50,750 nucleotides of DNA. It comes from Bacteroidota bacterium. Lineage in GTDB: Bacteria > Bacteroidota > Bacteroidia > JABEUT01. The notes beneath the pieces are model-generated. The model worked only from the letters and a program-made list of their open reading frames with translations. It made no database searches and was not told the origin of the DNA. This document shows, piece after piece, positions 35,177-43,015 of the stretch; within the stretch, counting starts at the first letter, position 1; every line of letters begins with the position of its first letter. The position numbers and the translations under genes were made by a program. The DNA is taken from positions 1-50,750 of the forward strand of contig JABDCA010000020.1 of assembly GCA_013288345.1 (NCBI GenBank), read 5' to 3'.

Positions 35177-36490
35177 TTAAAACGAAAAATTCACATTATA
35201 TCCGTTCGGGCTGAACCTGGGGTTTACAATGTTATTATAAATAGAACCAAAGCTATACTTAATACCTACAAAAGCAGAATATTGGTATGGAGTAGGGAGT
35301 GCCTTGGTGTTTAATAATATCTGGGCTTCGGTAGCGCCGGAAGCAGGTAAAAATATTTCGTTATTAACTAAGGATGCATAACCGCCAAAGGCAACTGTAA
35401 AGCCTTCGAACAGGTTAAGGCTGAAGCCGGCCGAAAAAGTAAGGTTGTTCTTAGAGAAATCGTAAAAATAGTTTGAGCCATCGAGCGACATGAACAGCGA
35501 ACCCCATGGCTCTTTGTAATTGATAGAGGCTAGTAGTTCCTGACCTAAATACATAGTGTGTATTTTACCATAAATGGTGCTATCGTAATATTGAGTATTC
35601 TCGCCAAATGCGTAGTATAGTAGGCGGAAGACCTTATGGGTAGCCTGGCTATATGGGAATATGGAATATTCAATTCCGGGTTCCACTCTTTCCTGCGTTA
35701 GTATATTATTAAAGGTGCTGTTATTGTAGTTTGCATTAATACCCCACGAAAAATGTTCGTTGATGCTTTTTACATAAAGGCCATTAAAGTTGGTTGACTT
35801 CGAGATGCTTTTAATAGTAGAGTCGGTGGTGATGGTATAGTACCCATAATTATAGCCAATGTTAACACCCATGCTTACCTTCCAGTCCGCGGTTACTTTA
35901 GTGGCTTGCAATACTCCGTTAATATTCGATGTGCCTGTAAGCTGCTGTCCGTTAAAGTTGCCAAAGCCACCACAGGTAAATACCCAGCCACGCCATTTAT
36001 CTTTTATCTGCAAAGGCTGCTTTAGATTATTAGTATCGATAGGGCATGATACGCACATTTTACCGGCATACGATGTTCGGGCTATGTAACTGATAAGGCC
36101 AAGCTTTATGGTTTGCACAATTCCTTTACGCGTTAAGTCATCGGTTGCAAAAGAGGTGGCATCGTATCTCAGGGTATCGTTTCTGCCATTGAATTCTTTT
36201 TGTCCCTTAAATACAAAGGTGTATTCGGTGCCACGGCTACCTGTTTGTAATGATGATACTACAATATCTACCTGTGCCTCCATACGGTCGCGCACATAGT
36301 CGATGTAATTTAGCTCCGTTCTCAGGTAATCCATATCGCAGTAATTGCAATCTAAAAATACTTTTAAGGCAAAATTATTGCTGATATCAACCAATGGCTT
36401 TGCCAGAATGTTATCCTGCGCCTTGGAGAGCAAAGGAATAAAAAAGAGGATCATAAGGACCCACTTAAAGCTTTTTGTAATGGAGTACAT
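35177..36490 (-). CDS. Predicted outer-membrane beta-barrel protein between two repeat copies
   Basis: A signal peptide ends near residue 25 (PLLSKAQ). The N-terminal part (about 35-150) has CNYCDMDYLRTELNYIDYVR, followed by a putative beta-sandwich. From about 190 to the end it is a string of amphipathic strands rich in aromatic/Gly and turn residues (FTCGGFGNFNG, MGVNIGYNYGYY, AFVGIKYSFGS), ending VNFSF, so an outer-membrane barrel of about 12 or more strands is likely. I recognise the pattern as a recurring Bacteroidota protein without a known function. Copies of a 174-bp element lie 34 bases past its stop and 168 bases before its start. Confidence 0.72.
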   Translation of the reverse strand: MYSITKSFKWVLMILFFIPLLSKAQDNILAKPLVDISNNFALKVFLDCNYCDMDYLRTELNYIDYVRDRMEAQVDIVVSSLQTGSRGTEYTFVFKGQKEFNGRNDTLRYDATSFATDDLTRKGIVQTIKLGLISYIARTSYAGKMCVSCPIDTNNLKQPLQIKDKWRGWVFTCGGFGNFNGQQLTGTSNINGVLQATKVTADWKVSMGVNIGYNYGYYTITTDSTIKSISKSTNFNGLYVKSINEHFSWGINANYNNSTFNNILTQERVEPGIEYSIFPYSQATHKVFRLLYYAFGENTQYYDSTIYGKIHTMYLGQELLASINYKEPWGSLFMSLDGSNYFYDFSKNNLTFSAGFSLNLFEGFTVAFGGYASLVNNEIFLPASGATEAQILLNTKALPTPYQYSAFVGIKYSFGSIYNNIVNPRFSPNGYNVNFSF

Positions 36491-36658
36491 AGGCAGTTTG
36501 TTAGGGAGATAAGTTGAGCTATTTGTCGTATGACGAAGATATCCCCGCGTTTGTTACAGGGAATATATTTATAGTTAAAGAAGGTTAAATAGTTGCGGGC
36601 CAATAGTGTTGGCGGTGAATGAATACGGAAAGGATAATGTTTATTAGGAAAACTTTTA

Positions 36659-36832
36659 TTTGGCTAAAGCCCAAGCTTGCGGCGTAATTTGTACCCACGA
36701 CCTACATACCTTCGCCAAGGCTATGGCTGTCAAAGAAAGGTCATGGCAATAGAAATGGATTAAAATTCCAACTTAATAGCCCCGACTTTTAAGTCGGGGT
36801 ATGGAGTAAAAGGGTACTTGGCTTTAGCCAAA
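36659..36832. repeat. 174-bp MITE-like element, copy 2
   Basis: Same length, orientation and ends (TTTGGCTAAAGCC...GGCTTTAGCCAAA) as copy 1. The inner block is about 97 percent identical by eye (three mismatches in 107). The outer 30 bases are less conserved than the core. Confidence 0.82.
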
Positions 36833-36841
36833 ATGTTACTT

Positions 36842-36884
36842 GAGATTCCTCATTCCGAACCGCGAGTTGGCGGTGAGGAATCTC
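36842..36884. repeat. 43-bp palindromic repeat
   Basis: GAGATTCCTCA (36842-36852) and TGAGGAATCTC (36874-36884) are perfect 11-bp complements around a 21-base centre with a CCG/CGG pair. It abuts the end of MITE-like copy 2. It looks like a dispersed intergenic palindrome. Confidence 0.7.
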
Positions 36885-36926
36885 TAATTACAAAACACAG
36901 CTTAGTGGATATGGGGGCTATTTGTT

Positions 36927-37115
36927 CTATAGAATTTCGGTACGGGCTTCTAACTGCGATTCGAAGTTTTTCAAGCCCTTCTTCAGCTTTTCCAGGTATA
37001 TTGAATCAACAGTATTTTGTGCACCACCTATATGTTTTTCAGTCTCTTGTATCAACTTTTTTTGAAGTGAGATCTGCTTTTTCAAATGGCTTTTAATTAA
37101 TGTATTTAACTTCAT
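36927..37115 (-). CDS. Small coiled-coil-like protein of unknown function
   Basis: A 62-residue reading frame from an ATG at 37115, rich in Lys/Glu/Gln/Leu with heptad-like spacing (HLKKQISLQKKLIQETEKHI, LEKLKKGLKNFESQLEART). A TAAATTTG core on the minus strand (37144-37137) lies 21 nt upstream. Composition is more protein-like than the shadow frames around it, but there is no family match I can name. A chance reading frame remains possible. Confidence 0.45.
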   Translation of the reverse strand: MKLNTLIKSHLKKQISLQKKLIQETEKHIGGAQNTVDSIYLEKLKKGLKNFESQLEARTEIL

Positions 37116-37258
37116 TGGAAAGTAAGATTTTGTAAGCAAATTTAAAAAATTACCAACTAAGCGGAGCTTAGCGGGTACGGGGGTAGAGCGTATAAAGGGT
37201 ATTTAGGATCGATTTTTTTGAAATATTGCTAACTTTACAAAAACAATGTGATATCCTT

Positions 37259-38005
37259 ATGGTAGTATCTTCAAATTCTTTGTTTCATTTCTTGAATTCC
37301 AAAAAAACATTAATAAGTATTATACAAAATGGTATAGCGCCTGCATATTGTTATGAAGAGTTTACTATGAAGGATAAGAAAATTGGATGCGCTGTTCCAA
37401 TCATATCATTTTGTGATATTCCATTATCTCAAGTAAAAGAACATGTTAAAAAATATGGTGGATATGGGATTGGATTCTCAATCGATTGGGGAGTGAAAAA
37501 TGGGTTAAATCCAGTTTTGTATATTGAAAAGAATTCAAGAGTTGCACATAGCATAAATAAGTTAGGTGATTATCTTGTAGGTAAGATGAGCGAAGGTGAA
37601 GAGTTTACTGAACATGATGAAGCTACTGCGGCTTTTTTTGATTTAGTAGTAACGGCGAAAAATTATAAAGGTGATTTAAAAAGGAATAAGAAAATTTATA
37701 AGAATTATAAATTTTATGATGAAAGGGAGTGGAGATATATTGCTGATACCATGAGACACCTCCTTTTACCCGAAGAAGATTATTTGAAATATAGAAAAAA
37801 AAATAAAGTAAAAAAAATATTATATGAAAGTGCAATTCGTTTTAAAGCTAATGATATAAAGTACATTATTGTCAAACACGCTAAAGAAATCCCATCGATT
37901 TTAAAAGGAATACAGAAAACTATGAATTTGGGTGATAATTACGATGAGATAGAAATTCTTGGAACTAAAATACTGACGGTGAAACAACTATTTGAAGATT
38001 TTTGA
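37259..38005 (+). CDS. Solitary AbiGi-family abortive-infection protein
   Basis: A 248-residue protein matching the AbiGi family of abortive phage infection: VSSNSLFHFLNSKKTLISII at the N-terminus, then PIISFCDIPLSQVKEHVKKY (about 44-63), GGYGIGFSIDWGVKNGLNPVLY (about 64-85), and YDEREWRYIA near 160. In Lactococcus, AbiGi works with AbiGii; AbiGi is regarded as the antitoxin-like partner. No AbiGii gene is adjacent: the downstream gene is dnaK on the other strand. Codon use is markedly more AT-rich (AAA/AAT/ATA runs) than its neighbours, suggesting recent transfer. ATG 37259 is preferred to an upstream TTG at 37226. Confidence 0.8.
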   Translation: MVVSSNSLFHFLNSKKTLISIIQNGIAPAYCYEEFTMKDKKIGCAVPIISFCDIPLSQVKEHVKKYGGYGIGFSIDWGVKNGLNPVLYIEKNSRVAHSINKLGDYLVGKMSEGEEFTEHDEATAAFFDLVVTAKNYKGDLKRNKKIYKNYKFYDEREWRYIADTMRHLLLPEEDYLKYRKKNKVKKILYESAIRFKANDIKYIIVKHAKEIPSILKGIQKTMNLGDNYDEIEILGTKILTVKQLFEDF

Positions 38006-38033
38006 TAACACTTTATATCAAGTATTAAATTAA

Positions 38034-38061
38034 AAACCCCCGCATTTCTGCGAGGGTCTTT
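38034..38061. terminator. Intrinsic terminator between AbiGi-like gene and dnaK
   Basis: ACCCCCGCA pairs imperfectly with TGCGAGGGT around TTTC (one C-A mismatch), with A and T runs on either side; it can serve both convergent genes. Confidence 0.75.
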
Positions 38062-38078
38062 TATTTGTTTTGAAAGAA

Positions 38079-40001
38079 TTATTTCTTCTCGTCTTTCACT
38101 TCTTCAAAGTCCACATCTTTCACTTCTCCATCTTTATGTTCTCCGCCTTCAGCGCCTGCAGTTGCTCCGTTAGGTGCACCATTTGCGCCAGCTTCTTGCG
38201 ATGCTTTGTACATTTCCTCAGATGCCGCTTGCCATGCGGTGTTAAGCGCAGCGGTAGCAGTTTCCATTTTAGCTTTATCCTTTTCTTTATGTGCGTCCTT
38301 TAAGTCGCTAAGCGCTTTTAAGATCGGCTCTTTCTTCTCGTTCGAGAGTTTTTCGCCATTGTCCTTCAATTGCTTTTCGCTTTGGAATATCAGTCCGTCA
38401 GCAGCATTGAATAGGTCAATCTCTTCTTTCGCTTTCTTATCGCTTTCAGCATTGGCAGCAGCTTCTTCTTTCATGCGTTTAATATCGGCATCAGTTAATC
38501 CACTGCTTGCCTCAATACGTATGTGCTGTGTTTTGCCGGTTGCTTTATCCTTTGCCGATACATTCAGTATACCGTTAGCATCAATATCGAAGGTTACTTC
38601 AATTTGAGGTGTACCACGTTGTGCAGGCGGAATACTGTCTAATATAAAGCGGCCCAGTGTGCGGTTATCTTTTGCCATAGGGCGTTCGCCTTGTACTATA
38701 TGTATCTCTACCGATGGCTGGTTATCAGCTGCGGTACTAAAAGTTTCCGATTTGCGAGAAGGTATGGTAGTGTTCGATTCAATAAGCTTGGTGCTTACAC
38801 CGCCTAATGTTTCAATACCCAATGAAAGCGGAGTAACATCTAATAAAAGAACGTCTTTTATTTCGCCAGTTAACACTGCACCTTGCACTGCTGCACCTAC
38901 TGCCACTGCTTCGTCGGGGTTAACACCCTTTGAAGGGGTTTTGCCGAAGTATTTTTCAACTAAAGCTTGTATGGCAGGTATACGTGTAGAACCACCTACT
39001 AAAATTATCTCATCAATATCGCCTACTTTAATGCCTGAATCGCTCACTGCTTTTTCGCAAGGAGGTAAGCAAGCCTGTATAAGCTTATCGCACAGTTGTT
39101 CGAATTTAGCTCGGCTCAATGTTTTAACCAAGTGCTTAGGCATACCATCAACCGGCATAATATAAGGCAGGTTAATTTCGGTAGATGTAGAACCCGAAAG
39201 TTCGATCTTAGCCTTTTCAGCAGCTTCTTTTAAACGTTGCAATGCCATAGGGTCCTTACGGAGGTCAAGGCCTTCGTCTTTCTTAAACTCGTCGGCTAAC
39301 CAGTCTACAATTACCTGGTCAAAATCGTCGCCACCTAAGTGGGTGTTACCGTTGGTCGATTTTACTTCAAATACACCTTCTCCTAATTCAAGGATAGAAA
39401 TATCGAAAGTTCCACCACCTAAGTCGAACACTGCAATCTTCATGTTCTTATGCTTTTTGTCTAAGCCATAAGCCAATGCAGCTGCGGTAGGTTCGTTAAT
39501 TATACGGCGTACTTTTAAGCCTGCAATTTCGCCTGCTTCTTTGGTTGCCTGGCGTTGTGCATCGTTAAAATAAGCAGGTACAGTAATAACTGCTTCGGTT
39601 ACTTCGTGGCCAAGGTAGTCTTCAGCAGTCTTTTTCATCTTCTGAAGTATCATAGCCGAAACTTCCTGTGGGGTAAACTTACGGTCGTCTATTTGTACGC
39701 GTGGGGTGTTGTTGTCGTTAACAACGGTATAAGGCACGCGGCCTAATTCATCTTTTACTTCTGCAAAAGTGTGGCCCATAAAACGCTTTATGGAGTACAC
39801 TGTCTTTTTGGCGTTGGTAATTGCCTGGCGCTTTGCAGCATCGCCCACTTTCCTTTCGCCGTTTTCTACAAACGCTACTATCGAAGGGGTTGTACGCCTG
39901 CCCTCGCTGTTTGCTATTACGGTCGGCTCACTGCCTTCCATTACCGCTACGCAAGAGTTTGTTGTTCCTAAGTCGATTCCAATGATCTTACTCATATTCA
40001 T
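38079..40001 (-). CDS. dnaK: Chaperone DnaK (Hsp70)
   Basis: A full-length 640-residue Hsp70. ATPase domain: [18 protein letters not shown] at the start, [14 protein letters not shown] (about 169) and [13 protein letters not shown] (about 336). Substrate-binding domain: [17 protein letters not shown] (about 390). The C-terminus is [12 protein letters not shown], the EEV-type tail. It refolds proteins with DnaJ and GrpE, whose genes are not in the window. The gene appears monocistronic. Confidence 0.99.
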   Translation of the reverse strand: MNMSKIIGIDLGTTNSCVAVMEGSEPTVIANSEGRRTTPSIVAFVENGERKVGDAAKRQAITNAKKTVYSIKRFMGHTFAEVKDELGRVPYTVVNDNNTPRVQIDDRKFTPQEVSAMILQKMKKTAEDYLGHEVTEAVITVPAYFNDAQRQATKEAGEIAGLKVRRIINEPTAAALAYGLDKKHKNMKIAVFDLGGGTFDISILELGEGVFEVKSTNGNTHLGGDDFDQVIVDWLADEFKKDEGLDLRKDPMALQRLKEAAEKAKIELSGSTSTEINLPYIMPVDGMPKHLVKTLSRAKFEQLCDKLIQACLPPCEKAVSDSGIKVGDIDEIILVGGSTRIPAIQALVEKYFGKTPSKGVNPDEAVAVGAAVQGAVLTGEIKDVLLLDVTPLSLGIETLGGVSTKLIESNTTIPSRKSETFSTAADNQPSVEIHIVQGERPMAKDNRTLGRFILDSIPPAQRGTPQIEVTFDIDANGILNVSAKDKATGKTQHIRIEASSGLTDADIKRMKEEAAANAESDKKAKEEIDLFNAADGLIFQSEKQLKDNGEKLSNEKKEPILKALSDLKDAHKEKDKAKMETATAALNTAWQAASEEMYKASQEAGANGAPNGATAGAEGGEHKDGEVKDVDFEEVKDEKK

Positions 40002-40228
40002 TTAGTTTTTAAAGTTTATCAAGTCTATCAAGTTCTTAAAGTCTTCAGAACATTCGGGTTTCCCTTTATGAACTTTCAACTTTATCACTTTCTACTGAGG
40101 TATATATCAAATGCTGTGCCAGCCCCATATAATGTTAAAATGGCAGAGGTATGACAGGCCTTTGGCAGACACCAAAGAATGATGAATATTGAACATTGAA
40201 TGACGAATGTCGAAGGGTTAGATGTGTC

Positions 40229-40297
40229 AGCCCCCTTCCCCCTAGAGGGGGTATAAAGACAAGTAGCCTGCTAAAGCCCCTTTAGGGGTTTGGGGCA
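40229..40297 (+). repeat. 69-bp palindromic intergenic element, copy A
   Basis: Starts with CCCCCTTCC and a CCCCCT-AG-AGGGGG hairpin, ends with GCCCCTTTAGGGGTTTGGGGC. The outer 25 and 29 bases match copy B (48888-48956) on the opposite strand, with one inner mismatch; the central 15 or so differ. Confidence 0.8.
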
Positions 40298-40318
40298 AGG
40301 TATTTTTTTGTATATTTG
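40289..40318 (+). promoter_or_regulatory. Bacteroidota promoter for the 166-residue lipoprotein gene
   Basis: TTTG (40289-40292), 18 nt, then TATATTTG (40311-40318). The TTTG is part of the end of repeat copy A, so the repeat appears to supply the -33 box. Confidence 0.55.
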
Positions 40319-40334
40319 TTTAAATAGGCCTAAT

Positions 40335-40835
40335 ATGAAACATTTATATAAAATAGTATTGTTTTCTGTTGTAATGCTTGGCATATCGTCTTGTATTAAA
40401 AAGCCGGATTACCCTCCCTTTCCTGTCATTACATTTCAGAGTTTGGTGGCGCATGCTGATACTACTGGAACATTGAAGATAAACTTTACGTGTGGCAATG
40501 GCGATATTGGTTATCCATCAGGTGAAACCAATGTTCCGCCTGATTTTTGTTTTGAAATATTCCAGCAAAATGTCAATGGAAGCTTTTATGCTATTACTGA
40601 ACCAGGAACTATCTCTGACCCTGTAACAGGCGATACAGTAGTGTACTATTATAATATTCCAGATATTACTCCTGTAGGTAATAACAAAGAGATTAGTGGC
40701 CAAATACAAATTGCACTTGGAGAAAATAATTGGAATGTAGCCAATAATGTTACTGAAGAACTTGTTGTATGGATCGTTGACCGTGCAGGTCATAAAAGCA
40801 ATAGAATTACTACCACTCCTGTTCTAGTACCATAA
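40335..40835 (+). CDS. Lipoprotein of unknown function
   Basis: A 166-residue protein with lipoprotein signal MKHLYKIVLFSVVMLGISSC (Cys20). The mature part is all-beta in look: INFTCGNGDIGYPSG, VVYYYNIPDITPVG, SGQIQIALGENNW, ELVVWIVDRAGHKSN. It resembles small Bacteroidota lipoproteins with a DGDIG-type turn and one Ig-like fold; no function is known. The ATG at 40335 is chosen over an upstream TTG inside the repeat because it gives the lipobox. A CAAAGCCC-CAT-GGGCTTTG hairpin (40842-40860) without a T run follows. Confidence 0.75.
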   Translation: MKHLYKIVLFSVVMLGISSCIKKPDYPPFPVITFQSLVAHADTTGTLKINFTCGNGDIGYPSGETNVPPDFCFEIFQQNVNGSFYAITEPGTISDPVTGDTVVYYYNIPDITPVGNNKEISGQIQIALGENNWNVANNVTEELVVWIVDRAGHKSNRITTTPVLVP

Positions 40836-40841
40836 TAATGT

Positions 40842-40860
40842 CAAAGCCCCATGGGCTTTG
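40842..40860 (+). terminator. Hairpin after the lipoprotein gene, weak terminator
   Basis: An 8-bp stem CAAAGCCC / GGGCTTTG with loop CAT lies 7 bases past the stop. There is no T run, so a terminator role is doubtful. Confidence 0.4.
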
Positions 40861-40877
40861 GGGTTCATTGGGTTTTT

Positions 40878-40960
40878 GGGCGTTCCCTCCTCACGTCGGG
40901 TTGGGCTATCCGCTTTTACTCCTCGCTTTGCTGCGGGGTAACCGCTACTTTCCCTAACGC
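40878..40960. repeat. GC-rich dispersed-type intergenic element
   Basis: Begins GGGCGTTCCCTCC, contains GGGCTATCCGCT, a GCTTTGCTGCGGGG arm and CCGCTACTTT, and ends TTCCCTAACGC; the ends GCGTT and AACGC are complementary. Its GC content stands out from the AT-rich surroundings. I associate this wording with intergenic elements common in Bacteroidota, but did not search. Confidence 0.5.
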
Positions 40961-41186
40961 GAAAACCAATTACGAATTAAAAATCACGAATTAGGAATTG
41001 AATACAGTAGGTAGAGCCGCCCAAACGTGAGGTATAGAGTAACGATAATAGATAATGACACATAGATGTAAAGGATTGTGCCAAATCCAAACTATATAAT
41101 GTTTTGAGCTGCGATTGCTTCGTATCTGGCAATTAAATTGACCATGAAAAAGCGAGAGAGAGGCCATTATTCTTAATTTTGGATTT
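40961..41186. other. Rest of the gap before the esterase gene
   Basis: Contains short direct repeats of an ACGAATTA type and no gene. A TAATTTTG core at 41174-41181 lies just before the esterase ATG. Confidence 0.4.
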
Positions 41187-42170
41187 ATGAGGAACCTATA
41201 TATAGCAATTATGGTTTTATTCGGACTAAATGCAAACGGACAGAGAGATATGCTGGAAATAAAGAACTTTGGTGAGAACCCCGGGAACCTTAAAATGTTT
41301 TTACATGAGCCTCCGAAACTAACTGAGAAGCATACCGGCGGAAGGATGCCATTGGTAATTGCCCTTCATGGTTGTACCCAAAGCGCCAAAAATATAGCAG
41401 ACCAATCGGGTTGGAACGACCTGGCAGATACCTATGGGTTTTATGTGGTTTACCCACAACAAAAAACGCTGAACAATCCTTCAGGCTGTTTTAACTGGTT
41501 CGAAGATGGCGACATAACCAAGGATAAAGGAGAGGTGTTCTCTATCCGCGAAATGATTGACTTTGCCCACGACAGCCTTGATATTGATACCGATAGGATA
41601 TTCATTTATGGGCTTTCGGCAGGGGCAGCAATGAGTGTGGCTTTAATGGCCGATTACCCGAGCCTGTTTAACATGGGTGCAATATTGGCAGGTGGCCCCT
41701 ATATGCCGGGTCAGGGGGCTATGAATGCACTATCGAAAATGGAGAGCCCTAAGGACATTTCGGCACAGGAACTGGCAGGCTATGTGGCCACCCAAAACCC
41801 GACCTATACCGGTAAATACCCACGTTTGCTTGTAATGCACGGCGAAAAAGATAATGTGGTGAACGAGAAGAATTCTTACCTATTAATAAAGCAGTGGGCT
41901 CCCCTTTTGCACGTAAGTGATACTCCTACTATTGTAACGCCTTCATTCATGGGCCATCTGGATATAACCCGTAAGTCGTACCTTGATAGCTCAAGGCATG
42001 AATGCATTATTTTTTACGAGGTTGCCAATTTAGGGCATTCATTAATGGTTGCTCCTAACGATACTACAATTGCAGGTGGCGGCAGAACAGGTATGTTCTC
42101 AATTGATAAAGGTTTCTTTAGTACCTATTGGATTGCAGTGGATATGGGGCTGATAAACCCTAAAAAATAA
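41187..42170 (+). CDS. Secreted esterase, PHB-depolymerase/feruloyl-esterase-like (alpha/beta hydrolase)
   Basis: A signal peptide ends near residue 19 (GLNANGQ). The catalytic fold follows: oxyanion region PLVIALHGCTQSA (about 55-67), nucleophile Ser144 in FIYGLSAGAAMS, then MHGEKDNVVN with the likely acidic region, and a late GHSLMV with the His (about 290). The CFNWF segment and the pattern G-C-T-Q fit the PHB depolymerase/LpqC-like esterase family. The natural substrate, a polyester or a feruloyl/acetyl sugar ester, is unknown. It is probably periplasmic or secreted. The next gene starts 5 bases later. Confidence 0.85.
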   Translation: MRNLYIAIMVLFGLNANGQRDMLEIKNFGENPGNLKMFLHEPPKLTEKHTGGRMPLVIALHGCTQSAKNIADQSGWNDLADTYGFYVVYPQQKTLNNPSGCFNWFEDGDITKDKGEVFSIREMIDFAHDSLDIDTDRIFIYGLSAGAAMSVALMADYPSLFNMGAILAGGPYMPGQGAMNALSKMESPKDISAQELAGYVATQNPTYTGKYPRLLVMHGEKDNVVNEKNSYLLIKQWAPLLHVSDTPTIVTPSFMGHLDITRKSYLDSSRHECIIFYEVANLGHSLMVAPNDTTIAGGGRTGMFSIDKGFFSTYWIAVDMGLINPKK

Positions 42171-42175
42171 ATGTA

Positions 42176-42619
42176 ATGAAACTGGAAAGGTATGAGTTAA
42201 GTGTAGGTAGTAAATTAATGGCCTATAAATTTGTCAGCAAGGGGCCTAAAGGGCAAATAACAAAACTTGTTCGTTATACTGAAACTAACCTTGAGAATAT
42301 GTATAATCTGGGTTTTGGTGATTATAATAAAGAAACAGATAATATTGATGATGAGGTTATAACTAACAATGGAGATAGCCAAAAAGTGCTAAATACGGTA
42401 GCTGCAACAGTTAGGGCCTTTAGTGCCAAATACCCTGACGCAAAAATATTTGCAACAGGCAGTACTATTGCCAGAACAAGGTTATATAGAATAGGGATAA
42501 CCAATAATTTGAGTGAAATTCAGAAAGACTTTAAAGTCTATGGCCTTAAAAATGATACATGGCATAAATTTAAAAAAGGAGAAAACTACGAGGCATTTTT
42601 AGTTGAACGTAAAAAGTAG
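42176..42619 (+). CDS. DUF6934-like protein, first gene of a two-gene module
   Basis: A 147-residue protein with the pattern I associate with DUF6934: YKFVSKGPKGQITKLVRYTE (about 17-36), LGFGDYNKETDNIDDEVITN (about 45-64), NNGDSQKVLNTVAATVRAFS (about 64-83), KIFATGSTIARTRLYRIGIT (about 90-109) and a C-terminal YEAFLVERK. Such genes often stand beside a small partner, as here, where a 79-residue basic protein starts 12 bases later. The biochemical role is not known; a toxin-antitoxin-like or regulator pair is a hypothesis only. Just 5 bases after the esterase stop. Confidence 0.72.
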   Translation: MKLERYELSVGSKLMAYKFVSKGPKGQITKLVRYTETNLENMYNLGFGDYNKETDNIDDEVITNNGDSQKVLNTVAATVRAFSAKYPDAKIFATGSTIARTRLYRIGITNNLSEIQKDFKVYGLKNDTWHKFKKGENYEAFLVERKK

Positions 42620-42627
42620 TAAATTTG
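42620..42627 (+). promoter_or_regulatory. Bacteroidota -7 element right after the DUF6934-like gene
   Basis: TAAATTTG follows the stop codon directly and ends 4 nt before the ATG at 42632, so the small gene could also be made from an almost leaderless transcript. Confidence 0.35.
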
Positions 42628-42631
42628 TAAT

Positions 42632-42871
42632 ATGACAATTAAGGAGTTGAATAAATTGAAGGTTCCAATAGTTAGGATTGACCCCAAACTCAATAAGTTT
42701 GAGGAAAGAAACCTTTTCCCTGATAAATTAGATGAGGCTAATAGAATTCTTGAAAGAGTTGGGGTTCCCGGTGAAAAACTCAAGAAAAGCACATCAGCTA
42801 AAAAGAACGTATTGGTTTTAAATGAACCAACTGTTGCGTATAAGAAGAAAAAATCAAAACGTAAAGCCTAG
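42632..42871 (+). CDS. Small basic protein, partner of the DUF6934-like gene
   Basis: 79 residues: an N-terminal half with VPIVRIDPKLNKFEERNLFP and DKLDEANRILERVGVP, then a lysine-rich tail (KKSTSAKKN, YKKKKSKRKA). There is no family I can name with certainty. The order and spacing after the DUF6934-like gene suggest a paired function. The stop codon lies in an AAAGCC-TAGGCTTT palindrome that could act as a weak terminator. Confidence 0.62.
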   Translation: MTIKELNKLKVPIVRIDPKLNKFEERNLFPDKLDEANRILERVGVPGEKLKKSTSAKKNVLVLNEPTVAYKKKKSKRKA

Positions 42872-42876
42872 GCTTT
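42863..42876 (+). terminator. Weak terminator-like palindrome
   Basis: AAAGC-CTAG-GCTTT followed by TT overlaps the stop codon of the 79-residue gene. The stem is only 5 bp. Confidence 0.35.
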
Positions 42877-42917
42877 TTAGTACAATAACTTTTCCAATAC
42901 CAACTCCGCTTGATACA

Positions 42918-42960
42918 GTGGCCATAGCCACCACTGCTCTCCCTATGGGAGGGATGCAGT
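42918..42960. other. Pair of hairpins before the metal-binding-like gene
   Basis: GTGGC-CATA-GCCAC (42918-42931) is followed by a longer stem ACTGC...CTCCC-TAT-GGGAG...GCAGT (42933-42960). The stretch is GC-rich and could be a repeat or structured leader. There is no T run. Confidence 0.4.
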
Positions 42961-43015
42961 ACCACTTCACAAAAACTTCATTTTGCCTGCCGACATTTGA
43001 AGAAAATTACTCTCC

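Larger units (their letters stand above)
40002..40334. other. Divergent gap between dnaK and a lipoprotein gene
   Basis: Contains the dnaK leader (no phylum-type promoter recognised), tandem short imperfect repeats (TATCAAG; GAATATTGAA-type), a 69-bp repeat element (40229-40297) and the lipoprotein promoter. Confidence 0.5.

Noticed and set aside
36818-37096. Plus-strand 92-codon frame after MITE-like copy 2
   Set aside because: It begins in the repeat end and crosses another palindrome; it overlaps the more protein-like minus-strand frame at 36927-37115.
38206-39165. Plus-strand frames antisense to dnaK
   Set aside because: Antisense shadows of a highly conserved gene.
40966-41020. CRISPR-like short direct repeats (ACGAATTA type)
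   Set aside because: Only two or three imperfect copies with no regular spacers; simple degenerate sequence.
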